Of a stretch of 64,000 nucleotides of DNA, positions 39,089 through 48,151 are shown piece after piece (the stretch's first letter is position 1; every line of letters begins with the position of its first letter). This stretch comes from Caballeronia sp. dw_276. GTDB taxonomy: Bacteria > Pseudomonadota > Gammaproteobacteria > Burkholderiales > Burkholderiaceae. Made by a program: the position numbers and the translations under genes. The notes beneath the pieces are model-generated. The model ran no database searches and was not told the DNA's origin. It worked only from the letters and a program-made list of their open reading frames with translations. The stretch is taken from positions 270,870 through 334,869 of the forward strand of contig NZ_JAAVUV010000008.1 of NCBI RefSeq assembly GCF_018449635.1, given 5' to 3'.

Positions 39089-39805
39089 TTACGGTGTCGG
39101 CTGTCCAGCCGAGCGGATTGAGGCGTCGCAGGTAAAACGGTCTTGACCAGAGGGTGTGTGAAGACCTTCTGGAAGCAATTTCTTGTTGGTTGCCCACGCG
39201 CTATCTGGATGCAGTCCCTGCGGGTAAGGCTTATTTAGTTCGATTTGAAACGCGAGGGGAAGCTTCGTCACGTGTGTGTTGTATTGAGCTTTGTCGGCAA
39301 TATAAAGCGCATCCTTGGTTACAGCAAAAGTGTATTTTTCCGAAGCCTCGGAAGGCCGACTAGAGTATTTCAAATAGTCAAACCATCGAAACGTGCGCCC
39401 GCGATCGGTCGAATAGGCGAGCGAGTTGGTGCAACCCCGCTCACCGCACGTCGTATTTTCGGATGTCGGAAGTACGATATTTGAGCCCGAAGGATCATCA
39501 ATTACTAAGCGCCCTCGGTAGTCGGTTGGCGAACCCGTCCAGACTTTTTGGTGTATGCCTAGCCGTGTGTCGTTGTAGTAGTTGTCGCCATAGCATTTAT
39601 CATAATTTTCCAGCGAGACAAACCGGTGGTCGTCAATGCGATAAGTCACCTGTACGGGTGCGTTCGGGTCTGGTTTATAAGAGTACGTGCTACCGACGTG
39701 GCTGTACGCGGCGCGTTGATCCGCTGTCATATCCTCATAATCAGTCTGGCATCCAGCCAGTGCTAAGACCGCGATTAGCAGGCTCACCGTTGCAATGCGC
39801 TTCAT
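39089..39805 (-). CDS. Tli3-like immunity lipoprotein, copy 2
   Basis: The 238-residue lipoprotein has signal MKRIATVSLLIAVLALAGC with lipobox LAGC and a mature N-terminus QTDYEDM. The Tli3-like family is named from its position after a Tle3-type lipase and its lipoprotein nature; as immunity proteins they would bind the effector in the periplasm. It is nearly identical to the copy just upstream through about residue 150, then diverges completely in the C-terminal part until a shared ending (SGQDRFTCDASIRSAGQP). I chose ATG 39805, with GGAG 6 nt upstream, over the GTG at 39826 that overlaps the previous stop. Confidence 0.75.
   Translation of the reverse strand: MKRIATVSLLIAVLALAGCQTDYEDMTADQRAAYSHVGSTYSYKPDPNAPVQVTYRIDDHRFVSLENYDKCYGDNYYNDTRLGIHQKVWTGSPTDYRGRLVIDDPSGSNIVLPTSENTTCGERGCTNSLAYSTDRGRTFRWFDYLKYSSRPSEASEKYTFAVTKDALYIADKAQYNTHVTKLPLAFQIELNKPYPQGLHPDSAWATNKKLLPEGLHTPSGQDRFTCDASIRSAGQPTP
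39438..39652 (-). repeat. 215-bp identical segment, shared with 40175-40389 (copy 2 side)
   Basis: Bases 39438-39652 are identical to 40175-40389, offset 737 bp, within the two tandem lipoprotein genes. Mismatches bound the segment at 39437 and 39653. Flanks are also similar with scattered differences. Confidence 0.9.
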
Positions 39806-39822
39806 GCGCCTCTCCATTTTTC

Positions 39823-40542
39823 TCACGGCGTTTTCGGCTGTCCGGCGGAACGAATAGAGGCGTCGCAGGTAAAGCGATCTTGGCCAGAGGGCGAGCGGAG
39901 TTCGGAGAGAACAGATGGCCGTCGCGACGCAGTAAAATTGCCGCCGAACACGCCGGGAGGATAGGGTTTGTCAAGCTCGATATCTTTTACAAGAGGAAAC
40001 CCTTTCACGTAAGCATCATCTTGCATTGTCTCGGCCACATACAATTTATCCTTTGTTACTGCGATCAAGAACTTCTTTGAATCATCTGAGGGCCGACTGG
40101 AGTATTGCAAATAGTCAAGCCAGCGAAATTTGCGTCCGCGATCGGTCGAATAGGCGAGAGAGTTGGTGCAACCTCGCTCACCGCACGTCGTATTTTCGGA
40201 TGTCGGAAGTACGATATTTGAGCCCGAAGGATCATCAATTACTAAGCGCCCTCGGTAGTCGGTTGGCGAACCCGTCCAGACTTTTTGGTGTATGCCTAGC
40301 CGTGTGTCGTTGTAGTAGTTGTCGCCATAGCATTTATCATAATTTTCCAGCGAGACAAACCGGTGGTCGTCAATGCGATAAGTCACCTGGACAGGTGCGT
40401 TCGGGTCTGGTTTATAAGAGTACGTGCTACCGACGTGACTGTACGTGGCGCGCTGATCCGCGGACATATCCTCATAATCAGTCTGACATCCAGCCAGTGT
40501 TAAGACCGAGATAAGCAGGCTCACCGTTGCAATGCGCTTCAT
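39823..40542 (-). CDS. Tli3-like immunity lipoprotein, copy 1
   Basis: The 239-residue lipoprotein has signal MKRIATVSLLISVLTLAGC (lipobox LAGC). Its start overlaps the Tle3 lipase stop as ATGA, the strongest sign that it is made together with the effector and protects against it. Known Tle effectors are phospholipases whose periplasmic immunity proteins are often lipoproteins. The gap to the second copy is 17 bp. Copy 1 and copy 2 differ in the region after about residue 150 (DSKKFLIAVTKDKLYVAE versus the corresponding part of copy 2), where effector specificity may lie. Confidence 0.75.
   Translation of the reverse strand: MKRIATVSLLISVLTLAGCQTDYEDMSADQRATYSHVGSTYSYKPDPNAPVQVTYRIDDHRFVSLENYDKCYGDNYYNDTRLGIHQKVWTGSPTDYRGRLVIDDPSGSNIVLPTSENTTCGERGCTNSLAYSTDRGRKFRWLDYLQYSSRPSDDSKKFLIAVTKDKLYVAETMQDDAYVKGFPLVKDIELDKPYPPGVFGGNFTASRRPSVLSELRSPSGQDRFTCDASIRSAGQPKTP
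40175..40389 (-). repeat. 215-bp identical segment, shared with 39438-39652 (copy 1 side)
   Basis: Second member of the direct repeat, in the first lipoprotein gene. The identity is too perfect for old paralogues, so it reflects a recent duplication or gene conversion. Confidence 0.9.
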
Positions 40543-42515
40543 GCTCCTCTCCATTTTTGGTTTTCTTGATCTGTCTTAGTCACGACTTCAGAGACGGTCT
40601 CCGTGTCGATCGTGGACGGCATCGGCGGCGTAGATAGCTCACCATCGTTGTAATACGGGTCGGCCATTTGAGTCCAATCAGCCTCTCGTATCAGGTCGTA
40701 CCAAAAGTCTTTTGATATGTCGTAGGCATCGCAAAAACCAATCGGCAGGTCGTATGCGACTACGCGGCTCATAAACGCATGATGTTTTGGAAGCGTGCTG
40801 TGATTAGTTGGCATCGGTTGGTAGTTAGCGATGCGTTTGTGACGCTCTTCCTCCGTTTCAAGCTCGCGGCGCTTTCCTGTGTTTGCATACACATCTTCTC
40901 GTTCCATCCAGAGCTGGCGGTCGTAGATCGAGTCGAGGTACACGTATCCGTCGTCTAAATACTTGCCCTTCGAATCTTTCGCGGCCAGCATGTTTTGGTC
41001 CCTGCGCGATTCGTCAAAGTACACTTGCCTGTCGTCTTTTCCCGTCGCGGTCGTCACCGGGGTTTGCACTGACTTGGACATCTCTTCCGCCGTAATCGGA
41101 TCAGGTACCTTTTCGGCGTTAATCGTCACCTTTTGGCTTCGTTTTGGTACCGCCCACAGCAGCGTCCCGAGCACCCGACGATTGCCGTTCCAAAAATCAT
41201 TTGGGCCTACGCCCGCTTCGGGATTGGCGATGGGCGGAAGCGTGCCGAAGTTCTGTACGCCGGGCTCATCGCCGCACGGCGTGCCGCGCGCCAGCATGCG
41301 CTGTCTCACGGTATCGCCCAGTTCGCCAAGCAGTTCATCGTCTACACCTTGCCAGCCGATACTCTGAAGCGGCGCGGAACCCATCACCCGGTCATGCGGA
41401 TTAAAGTAGACATAGAAGCGCCCGTGGTTATCACGCTCAGGCAAACCGTAGTGCATTTTCAAATCAGGCCGCCAGAAATTCATGTCTTCGCTCGCCCCGA
41501 CGTGCAGTTGCTGCATAAGCTCTTCGGTGTAGACGCATTTATCCTCCTTGATGCGTTGAGCGACGGCCTTAAAAGTACGCACGCGCGCGCCGGTAGTGGG
41601 CCGTTCGTTGCCACACGTAAGCGAATCCGTGAACTTGTCTTTTAGCGCGAACGGCGAGTTCATCACGATCAACGCATCGGGCGCACGCGTCTTGCACAGC
41701 AAGGTCGCGGCCATCGCGACCATCGTCCCCTGACTGTGAGACATGACCGTGATGGTGTCGCGCGGCGAGTTCGCGCGGATTTTGTCGATCAAATCCGCGA
41801 GTCGTTGCGCGGCCCGTGCGCAATAGGTCCGCGGCGGCGCATCGTGGATTTCACGGTCCCATTCGGTGTTGAACGCCTGCAGGTTGATGCCCGCCACGTG
41901 CTTTCGAAATCCAGTTTTTCCCCACATCTGCTGCAGGTTGTTCGTTCCATTCTGAAAGGGGCCACCGCCCCAATGCCACGGCCCGCGATCGCCAGCCTTT
42001 CGCTTCCAGAAGTCAGCGCCCCACACATTGCGCATAGGAATTCGCCATTCCTTCTCTTCCCCGTCTTTAGCGCGGAAGCCCCAGTAAAAGCGGATGACAG
42101 GGGAAAGAGCTCCTTTCCAATCGGGATCAAGTCTACGAGGAATCTCTTCGCCCGTAGCTGGGTCCCGTCCAAGATACTTATTTGTCTTTAGGTCGCTTCG
42201 ATTGAGTCGCTTGTTCAGCCCTTCACACAATGCGATCTCCGCGTCGTCATACCATTCGCCCTGCGAATTCACGCCATGCACGAAGATAACAATGCCGGGT
42301 AGGTGCGGCGGAATAAGCGCTTCTGCGCGCACCTCGAAACTGGCTGGCGTATGAAAGGATTCCCAATACATTCTTCCAAACGCATCGTGTTTCATGGGCA
42401 CCACACGTGTAGCATGCTGGTGCTTATAGCGGCTACCTTCGGCGGGCGCTCCCGTAGCGTCTGCGTCTGCGTTGTTGTCTGCCGGTGTATTGGGTTGGTT
42501 TGAATCGTCGCTCAT
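40539..42515 (-). CDS. tle3: T6SS lipase effector, Tle3/DUF3274-type alpha/beta hydrolase
   Basis: This 658-residue protein has an alpha/beta hydrolase fold. The oxyanion-hole segment is VIFVHGVNSQGEW, and the nucleophile elbow is VMSHSQGTMVAM with the candidate catalytic Ser261. Long inserts and the C-terminal region match the DUF3274/Tle3 lipase-effector family. Tle proteins are phospholipases injected into rival cells. The N-terminal 30 residues are low-complexity (Asp/Asn/Ala/Pro). It sits 1 bp after vgrG and overlaps the first immunity lipoprotein as ATGA, so it is the likely VgrG cargo. No signal peptide is visible, as expected for T6SS delivery. Confidence 0.82.
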   Translation of the reverse strand: MSDDSNQPNTPADNNADADATGAPAEGSRYKHQHATRVVPMKHDAFGRMYWESFHTPASFEVRAEALIPPHLPGIVIFVHGVNSQGEWYDDAEIALCEGLNKRLNRSDLKTNKYLGRDPATGEEIPRRLDPDWKGALSPVIRFYWGFRAKDGEEKEWRIPMRNVWGADFWKRKAGDRGPWHWGGGPFQNGTNNLQQMWGKTGFRKHVAGINLQAFNTEWDREIHDAPPRTYCARAAQRLADLIDKIRANSPRDTITVMSHSQGTMVAMAATLLCKTRAPDALIVMNSPFALKDKFTDSLTCGNERPTTGARVRTFKAVAQRIKEDKCVYTEELMQQLHVGASEDMNFWRPDLKMHYGLPERDNHGRFYVYFNPHDRVMGSAPLQSIGWQGVDDELLGELGDTVRQRMLARGTPCGDEPGVQNFGTLPPIANPEAGVGPNDFWNGNRRVLGTLLWAVPKRSQKVTINAEKVPDPITAEEMSKSVQTPVTTATGKDDRQVYFDESRRDQNMLAAKDSKGKYLDDGYVYLDSIYDRQLWMEREDVYANTGKRRELETEEERHKRIANYQPMPTNHSTLPKHHAFMSRVVAYDLPIGFCDAYDISKDFWYDLIREADWTQMADPYYNDGELSTPPMPSTIDTETVSEVVTKTDQENQKWRGA

Positions 42516-42516
42516 A

Positions 42517-44994
42517 TCAACCTTTCTTGAATTGGGTCAACAGCTTCATGCCTTGCGCAATATCGGCCTTCGAAAGCGACGTTTTACCGTCGTCACCAGT
42601 AACGCCTTCAACGACTTTTCCGTCTGCAAGCTGTATCTTGTAGGGACGCTTTACGAGCGGACGCCCGGTCACTGCGTCGCTGAGGGTGAACATCTCGTCA
42701 TGGGAAACATCCAGTTTTTCGAATTTCGGCAATGGCAGCGACAAGCCGCCTGGACCCACCAACACCACCTCGGTGAAATGCAAATACAGCTTTCCCGCGC
42801 CGCCCATATGAACGTCGTCGGCGAGAATCTTTTCGTAGGCCGTACCGCCTCCGCCAAGCACCACGCCATTGGCTGCGTTCGCGGTGAGCGTACCTTCGGC
42901 GCTGCTCAGGTGCATGTCCTTTGCAGCCACCATTTCAATCGCATCTGACTGCGCCTGAATCAGCACCTTCCCGCGTGCCGCGAACAATTTGATGCCGAGC
43001 TTGTAGGCAAAGAGAGACAACACGTCTCCGGCCGCGATCGCCATATTGCGCAGCGCACTGATGCCAACGCCGGCGCTTGTCGTCAACGTCACGTCCTTAC
43101 CGGCAGCCACCGATATCCGATCAGGTGTCGCCACTGCAATTCCAGCGGGAGCCGACAGCACCATGACCGCCTGCTTTAACTCGGCAACGTTCTCCTTGAG
43201 CCACTGACTCTCAGCCTTGAGCGCGGCGATCTCGGCCTTTGCGACCGCAGCAGCGTCAGCCAGTCCTTGCGCTTGGGCATTGGATACCTGCAATTGCCCG
43301 ATTGCGGGACTCATATCGCGCTGCTTGCCCTGAGCCTTGGGCTGCAGATCGGCGGAGAGGAACAGTCCCTTGCCGGCGCGCACCGCGCCGTATTCGTCGG
43401 TACGCAGCTCGAAGCCGCCACCGCGTTCTTCGCGCTTGGCATTGACCATATGGCCCAGCGTCAATTGCGATTTTCCGTATTCGGTCGCCGTCTTGATGTG
43501 CTCCTGGCCCTTCCAGTCCTCCATCCGAAACTTGTTATTGGACTGCGTGCGCAGGACGTTGCGCGACATCCATCGTTCCTGATTGTGGATCAAGTCGGAC
43601 TGAATGCTGTTGTGATGGAACTGCGAGATGAAGAGCTTGTCCGGGTCGCCGTCGCGCGCCATGATGACGGCTTCCGTGCCATCGAGTACGGGGAAGTGGA
43701 AGCCGGTTTGCAGCGCACCCGCGAAAGGTTTAGCCATGCGCAGCGGCACGCTTTCACCACCCGGATTCCATTTATCGAAATCAAGGTCGAGACGCACCGG
43801 GTAATGCCCGGCCTTGGTCAGATATGCATAAGGGTATTTGTTCGGCGATGTGATGCGTGCGCTGAGTGCCCCCCATATTCGGGGCCACTTTTTTTCGTCA
43901 ATTTTTAATCGGAAACGCCGGTTGGACGGGATCGCTTTATATGAATTGCCGTAGGCCACACCCCGACCACCGGAATGAGTCACCTCAATGACGACTTGCC
44001 CGCTCGGCGCATCGGGCAACTCTTCGTCAATGCGCAGAATGCGACCCGGTCGCAGCTCCAGCACATTGCTCTGTCCGTGGTACACGACTTGCCACGCGAT
44101 TGCGGCTTCGTGCCGTAACTGCGCTTCCCAATGCGCGTCGTTTTGGCTGAGGTGATGCGTGCCGTACACGTAGGGCTGACCATAGGTGGTCGTATCATCA
44201 ATCGCGACGTTCGCCTCGTCCTTAAAACGCTCCCATGCGGCCAGCGGATTGTAGTCGGCGACCATGACCGATTTTGGCACCACTTCAGCGTGTGTCTCAA
44301 GCACGAACACCGCTTCGACGCCTGCCTCGAGCCCCGCATTCTCCCGATACGGCACCTTCAGTTCGGGCGTATATACGTAGTGGTCGATATCGTCACCGAA
44401 CACAACCACGTCACCGTGCTTGCCTTGTTCGATGTAAAAATAAATGCCGCCCTTTTCACATAGAAGTTTGATGTAATCAAAGTCCGACATCTGGTACTGC
44501 AAGCGGAAGTCATGGACGGGATATTCGCGGCGCAGCTTGAATACAAACTGGTGGTCCATGAATTCGCGCAGCATCATCGATTCAATGATTTGCGGCGTGC
44601 TCTGATGCTGGTAGACGCGGCTTGCGTGCAGCAGGCGCATGCGCGCCATTTGCGACTCGACCACGATCGTGTAACGGAAATAGTCCTTTGTTTTCTTGAT
44701 CCGTTTGAACCCCGTGACAACGCCACGATAAACACGCGGCTGTGTGCTGTCTTCGGCGGTGATCGTAAAGTGACCGTCGCGCCCGAGGTAGTCGGCGCGA
44801 GAAAGCTGTTCAGGGTGTGTGAACTCGATCGTGATCTCGTAAGGCGAAGCCATGCCTTCATGCGCTTGATACGAGATGACCGATATGTCCTTGGCGTTCG
44901 CTGCGCTCGGCACGTCAAGGTGGTATGCCTGCCGCCCCGTTACGCGGCCCTTATCCAGTCGGTACGCGTCGGCGTGCTCATGAGTCTCCTGCAT
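42517..44994 (-). CDS. vgrG: VgrG spike protein with C-terminal adaptor tail
   Basis: The 825-residue protein has an N-terminal gp27/gp5-like VgrG core (ISYQAHEGMASPYEITIEFT onwards), the OB-fold region, and a DUF2345 beta-helix part (about 560-760). The C-terminal about 50 residues (DAVTGRPLVKRPYKIQLADG) are a transthyretin-like tail of the type that docks a Tle effector. As an orphan it depends on a T6SS elsewhere in the genome for delivery. It is the first gene of the minus-strand cluster and has AAGG about 9 nt upstream of ATG 44994. Confidence 0.92.
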   Translation of the reverse strand: MQETHEHADAYRLDKGRVTGRQAYHLDVPSAANAKDISVISYQAHEGMASPYEITIEFTHPEQLSRADYLGRDGHFTITAEDSTQPRVYRGVVTGFKRIKKTKDYFRYTIVVESQMARMRLLHASRVYQHQSTPQIIESMMLREFMDHQFVFKLRREYPVHDFRLQYQMSDFDYIKLLCEKGGIYFYIEQGKHGDVVVFGDDIDHYVYTPELKVPYRENAGLEAGVEAVFVLETHAEVVPKSVMVADYNPLAAWERFKDEANVAIDDTTTYGQPYVYGTHHLSQNDAHWEAQLRHEAAIAWQVVYHGQSNVLELRPGRILRIDEELPDAPSGQVVIEVTHSGGRGVAYGNSYKAIPSNRRFRLKIDEKKWPRIWGALSARITSPNKYPYAYLTKAGHYPVRLDLDFDKWNPGGESVPLRMAKPFAGALQTGFHFPVLDGTEAVIMARDGDPDKLFISQFHHNSIQSDLIHNQERWMSRNVLRTQSNNKFRMEDWKGQEHIKTATEYGKSQLTLGHMVNAKREERGGGFELRTDEYGAVRAGKGLFLSADLQPKAQGKQRDMSPAIGQLQVSNAQAQGLADAAAVAKAEIAALKAESQWLKENVAELKQAVMVLSAPAGIAVATPDRISVAAGKDVTLTTSAGVGISALRNMAIAAGDVLSLFAYKLGIKLFAARGKVLIQAQSDAIEMVAAKDMHLSSAEGTLTANAANGVVLGGGGTAYEKILADDVHMGGAGKLYLHFTEVVLVGPGGLSLPLPKFEKLDVSHDEMFTLSDAVTGRPLVKRPYKIQLADGKVVEGVTGDDGKTSLSKADIAQGMKLLTQFKKG

Positions 44995-45374
44995 GTTTGA
45001 AGCCTTGATCTCTCAGGTGAACCGTGACCAACTGATATTGGCGATTCTTTTATTGGAACAATCGTTCTAGTCGTTGCAAAAACTAGACGTAATCGTGAAT
45101 GATCAGCCAACGTCGTGTAAAAGGGCAAGGGGCGATAGCGGAATCGGCGAGAGATTCGGATTTATCTGAGATATGTTTCGACTTAAGACGTATCAGTCGC
45201 GTCAGGAACACGATAGGAAACCGGTTGTAGCGTGTGCCTTTTTGGGTCTAGTCCTGAGTCGAGAACTTTCGTCTTCGATGCATCTTCCGTTCTTTGACCA
45301 TAAGTTTAACTAACTAATTATGCGCAAGACGCTCATACGCACAATCTTTCTTGGAACAAGCCCAACGGCAAAAG
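44995..45374. other. intergenic region upstream of vgrG
   Basis: This 380-bp, rather AT-rich stretch probably holds the vgrG operon promoter. Two CTAG-containing half sites flank a short spacer near 45068-45085. I find no supported gene, and no RNA gene. The 3' end of the sigma factor gene borders it at 45375. Confidence 0.5.
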
Positions 45375-46679
45375 TTATTTTACCGAGTCTCGCCGTTCAA
45401 CCTCCGCCCGCTCTAGCAACAACTCTTGCTCCCTCACGTTCCTGGTCATCGACGCGGCACGCTCGAACTCCTTGCGCGCTTCTTCGTGCCGCCCGATCTT
45501 CGCCAACAGATCGCCCCTGACGCTTGGCAACCAGTGGTAGTTCGCGAGCGCGGCGTTTTCGGCGAGTCCATCGACGATCGCGAGACCCGCCGCCGCATCA
45601 AACGCCATGCCCACCGCGACCGCCCGGTTCAACTCCACTACAGGCGAAGGCGCGACTACAGCCAACGCGTCGTACAAAGCGACGATCTGTTCCCAGTCCG
45701 TGTCCTCCGCGCGCCGCGCCCGCGCATGACACGCCGCCAATGCGCCTTGCAATGCGTACGGCCCGCGCATCCCGTTCAACGCCTCGGAACGAGCCAGCGC
45801 CGCCAATCCGCGCCGGATCAGCAACGGATCCCATCGGCTGCGATCCTGGTCCATCAGCAGGATCGCCCGGCCGCCGGCGTCAGTGCGCGCATGAATACGC
45901 GATGCCTGGATCTCCATCAGCGCAACCAGCCCGTGAACCTCGCTTTCATCGGGCGCGAGGCCGGCCAGAATCCGTCCGAGACGCAACGCGTCATCGCATA
46001 AGGATGGCCGCATCCAGTCGTCGCCAGCCGTGGCCGAATAGCCCTCGTTGAAGATCAGGTAAATCACTTCGAGCACCGATGCCAGCCGCGCCGCGCGGGC
46101 ATCGGCTTTCGGCACTTCGAACGGCACGCGCGCCGCCGATAACGTCCGCTTCGCCCTGACGATCCGCTGCGCGATGGTCGGCTCAGGCTGCAGGAAGGCG
46201 CGCGCGATTTCATCGGTGGTGAGGCCGCCGAGCAGACGCAAGGTCAGTGCTACGCGTGCATCGAGCGACAAAACCGGATGGCACGCAATGAAGACGAGCC
46301 GCAACAGGTCGTCGCCGATATCGTCTTCGCGCGCGGCGCCGAGGGCATCGACGAAATCCGGCGTGACGTGTTCCTCGCGCGCATCCATGTCGAGCCCCAG
46401 TTCCTCGTGTTTGCGGGCGTGCAACGCATCCTGGCGCAGCCGGTCGAGCGCCCGATGCTTTGCCGTGGTCACGAGCCACGCGCCCGGATTGTCCGGCACG
46501 CCATCCACCCGCCAATGCTCGAGCGCCGCGATCAACGCGTCCTGCGCGAACTCCTCGGCAAGGGACACGTCCCGCACGAGACGCGTAACCACGGCGATGA
46601 CCTTCGCCGATTCCAGCCGCCATACGGCTTCAATTGCGCGATGCGTGGCTTGATTCTGGTCGCCCGGCGTTGCACTCAC
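45375..46679 (-). CDS. ECF42-type RNA polymerase sigma factor
   Basis: The 434-residue protein has an ECF sigma-70 region 2 (about 17-85, AEEFAQDALIAALEHW and AWLVTTAKHRALDRLR), region 4 (about 115-190, TLRLLGGLTTDEIARAF) and a C-terminal extension of about 200 residues with TPR-like helices. ECF group 42 has this layout and co-occurs with DGPF/YCII proteins, as here. The GTG at 46679 overlaps the VOC stop (GTGA); the ORF extends 14 residues further, into the VOC gene. No anti-sigma factor is present, as usual for this group. The C-terminal extension probably regulates it. Confidence 0.85.
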   Translation of the reverse strand: MSATPGDQNQATHRAIEAVWRLESAKVIAVVTRLVRDVSLAEEFAQDALIAALEHWRVDGVPDNPGAWLVTTAKHRALDRLRQDALHARKHEELGLDMDAREEHVTPDFVDALGAAREDDIGDDLLRLVFIACHPVLSLDARVALTLRLLGGLTTDEIARAFLQPEPTIAQRIVRAKRTLSAARVPFEVPKADARAARLASVLEVIYLIFNEGYSATAGDDWMRPSLCDDALRLGRILAGLAPDESEVHGLVALMEIQASRIHARTDAGGRAILLMDQDRSRWDPLLIRRGLAALARSEALNGMRGPYALQGALAACHARARRAEDTDWEQIVALYDALAVVAPSPVVELNRAVAVGMAFDAAAGLAIVDGLAENAALANYHWLPSVRGDLLAKIGRHEEARKEFERAASMTRNVREQELLLERAEVERRDSVK

Positions 46680-47083
46680 GGCGCGCCCGCCGCGTTCGGA
46701 TCCATGTGCACGAACTCCCACGTATGGCCATCGATATCTTCAAAACCATGGCTGTACATGAAGCCATAGTCCTGAACCGGACGCGGCGTGGTGGCGCCGG
46801 CGCGCACGGCCTTCGCGACGATCTCGTCCACTTCCGCGCGGCTTTCGCACGACAGGCACGTGAGCGCTTCCACATGCGTCTTTGCATCGATGATCGTCTT
46901 CGCCGTGAAGCCCTGGAAGAAAGACCGCTCGAGCAACATCACGAAAATGTTTTCACCGACAATCATGGCCGCACCCTTGTCATTGGTAAAACGCGGCTCG
47001 AAGGTGAAACCCAGTTCGCTGAAGAAAGTTTTCGACTTGTTGAGATCGGCGACCGGCAGGTTTACGTAGATTTGCTTATGCAT
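46676..47083 (-). CDS. VOC-family (glyoxalase/bleomycin-resistance-type) protein
   Basis: This 135-residue VOC-fold protein (INLPVADLNKSKTFFSELGF at the N-terminus, DIDGHTWEFVHMDPNA at the C-terminus) has the PhnB-like/glyoxalase form. Enzyme activity cannot be stated. It is encoded between a YCII protein and the ECF42 sigma factor and overlaps the sigma gene by 4 bp. The gap to the upstream YCII gene is 37 bp. It is presumably part of the sigma factor's own operon. Confidence 0.82.
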   Translation of the reverse strand: MHKQIYVNLPVADLNKSKTFFSELGFTFEPRFTNDKGAAMIVGENIFVMLLERSFFQGFTAKTIIDAKTHVEALTCLSCESRAEVDEIVAKAVRAGATTPRPVQDYGFMYSHGFEDIDGHTWEFVHMDPNAAGAP

Positions 47084-47120
47084 TTCAAGGTCCTTGGTTT
47101 TTCCAGTCGAGCATCAGGCT

Positions 47121-47534
47121 TTAGCGCTGCGCGGGCAGGAGTTCTCGAAAGCGATCGAACGCTTCGCCCGAACCCAGTTCATCGAGTTCGTAAAGTTGCC
47201 GCACTTCTATTTCGCCGCGTTCACGCTCCCCCATTGGCGCGGGAAAACGGCGCACCCATTCCACGGCTTCTTCGCGCGAACGGACCTGGATCAGCGTGTA
47301 CCCGGCGATCAATTCTTTCGTCTCGGCGAAAGGTCCATCCGTGATCGTGCGCCGGCCGTTCTCGTACCGCACCCGCCAGCCCGTGGCGGTCGGATGGAAA
47401 CCGCTTGCATCGAGCAAGACGCCGGCTTTCGAGAGTTCCTCGTGATATGCGCCCATCGCGCTCAACAACGCATCGTCCGGAAGAACGCCTGCTTCGGAAG
47501 TTTCGCTTGCCTTGACCATGATGATGAATCGCAT
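47121..47534 (-). CDS. YCII/DGPF-domain protein 1
   Basis: The 137-residue protein starts MRFIIMVKASETSEAG and contains DGPFAETKELIAGYTL, the DGPF motif that names this family. YCII/DGPF proteins are small dimeric alpha/beta-barrel proteins, sometimes linked to redox or detoxification, typically encoded with ECF42 sigma factors. I chose ATG 47534 because GGAGGAG precedes it; the frame is open further upstream, but that part lacks the family start. It is the first gene after the candidate ECF42 promoter. Confidence 0.85.
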   Translation of the reverse strand: MRFIIMVKASETSEAGVLPDDALLSAMGAYHEELSKAGVLLDASGFHPTATGWRVRYENGRRTITDGPFAETKELIAGYTLIQVRSREEAVEWVRRFPAPMGERERGEIEVRQLYELDELGSGEAFDRFRELLPAQR

Positions 47535-47583
47535 CGCCGTTCTCCTCCGGGTCAGAACGAGAACGCCGCGCGCCCTCATCCCC

Positions 47584-47612
47584 ACGACGATTCACAAGTC
47601 ACCGTATCGACA
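47584..47612 (-). promoter_or_regulatory. candidate ECF42-type promoter
   Basis: Read on the minus strand, TGTCGA (47607-47612) is followed after 17 bp by CGTCGT (47584-47589), 50 bp upstream of the first YCII start. TGTCGA -35 and CGA/T-C-type -10 sites are described for ECF42 factors (my recollection of that work, not checked), so the operon may be autoregulated by its own sigma factor. Confidence 0.5.
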
Positions 47613-47648
47613 TTTTTCCGATGACTTTCAACGGCATCGGGTAAACAC

Positions 47649-47996
47649 TCAGACCCAGCATGGCGCGATCTTGCGGACTTCGACCTCGCACCATTCGGCT
47701 GCCGGACACGCCGATGCAATTTCGATCGCTTCCTTCTCGGTCTCGCATGTGAGCATGAAGAAGCCGCCGATCATTTCCTTGGCTTCGGCGAACGGCCCGT
47801 CGATCAAACTTGCCTTGCCATCGCGTTTCCTGACCCGCATGCCATCCGATGCCAGCGATTCACTTGCGACCAGCAGTCCGCGCTCCTTCAGGCCGGCGCC
47901 GAATTCGACCATGCGATCGTAAAGAACCCGGCCTTCGGCTTCCGTGCGTTCGGCGCGCTGACCAACCGGCTCGGCAATGAGCAGCATGTAAGGCAT
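47649..47996 (-). CDS. YCII/DGPF-domain protein 2
   Basis: The 115-residue YCII protein begins MPYMLLIAEPVGQRAERT and contains IDGPFAEAKEMIGGFFML, the DGPF motif. It is separated by 114 bp from the other YCII gene and is the first of the four-gene ECF42 module. AGGAG lies 5 nt upstream of the start. The two YCII proteins share only the family core, so they are old paralogues. Confidence 0.85.
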   Translation of the reverse strand: MPYMLLIAEPVGQRAERTEAEGRVLYDRMVEFGAGLKERGLLVASESLASDGMRVRKRDGKASLIDGPFAEAKEMIGGFFMLTCETEKEAIEIASACPAAEWCEVEVRKIAPCWV

Positions 47997-48151
47997 GACG
48001 TCTCCTGGGTGATGTTTCGTGAAGGCTCAAGGTAACAAGTGTGGTGCGCGCTTTCAATCCGTTCATTTACCCTGGCCGAACCGCGCCGTCATGCCGGAAC
48101 CCGGTAAGCTGTCGGCCTTTCTACCGCCGCGCGCGCTCCTTGCATCCATCC

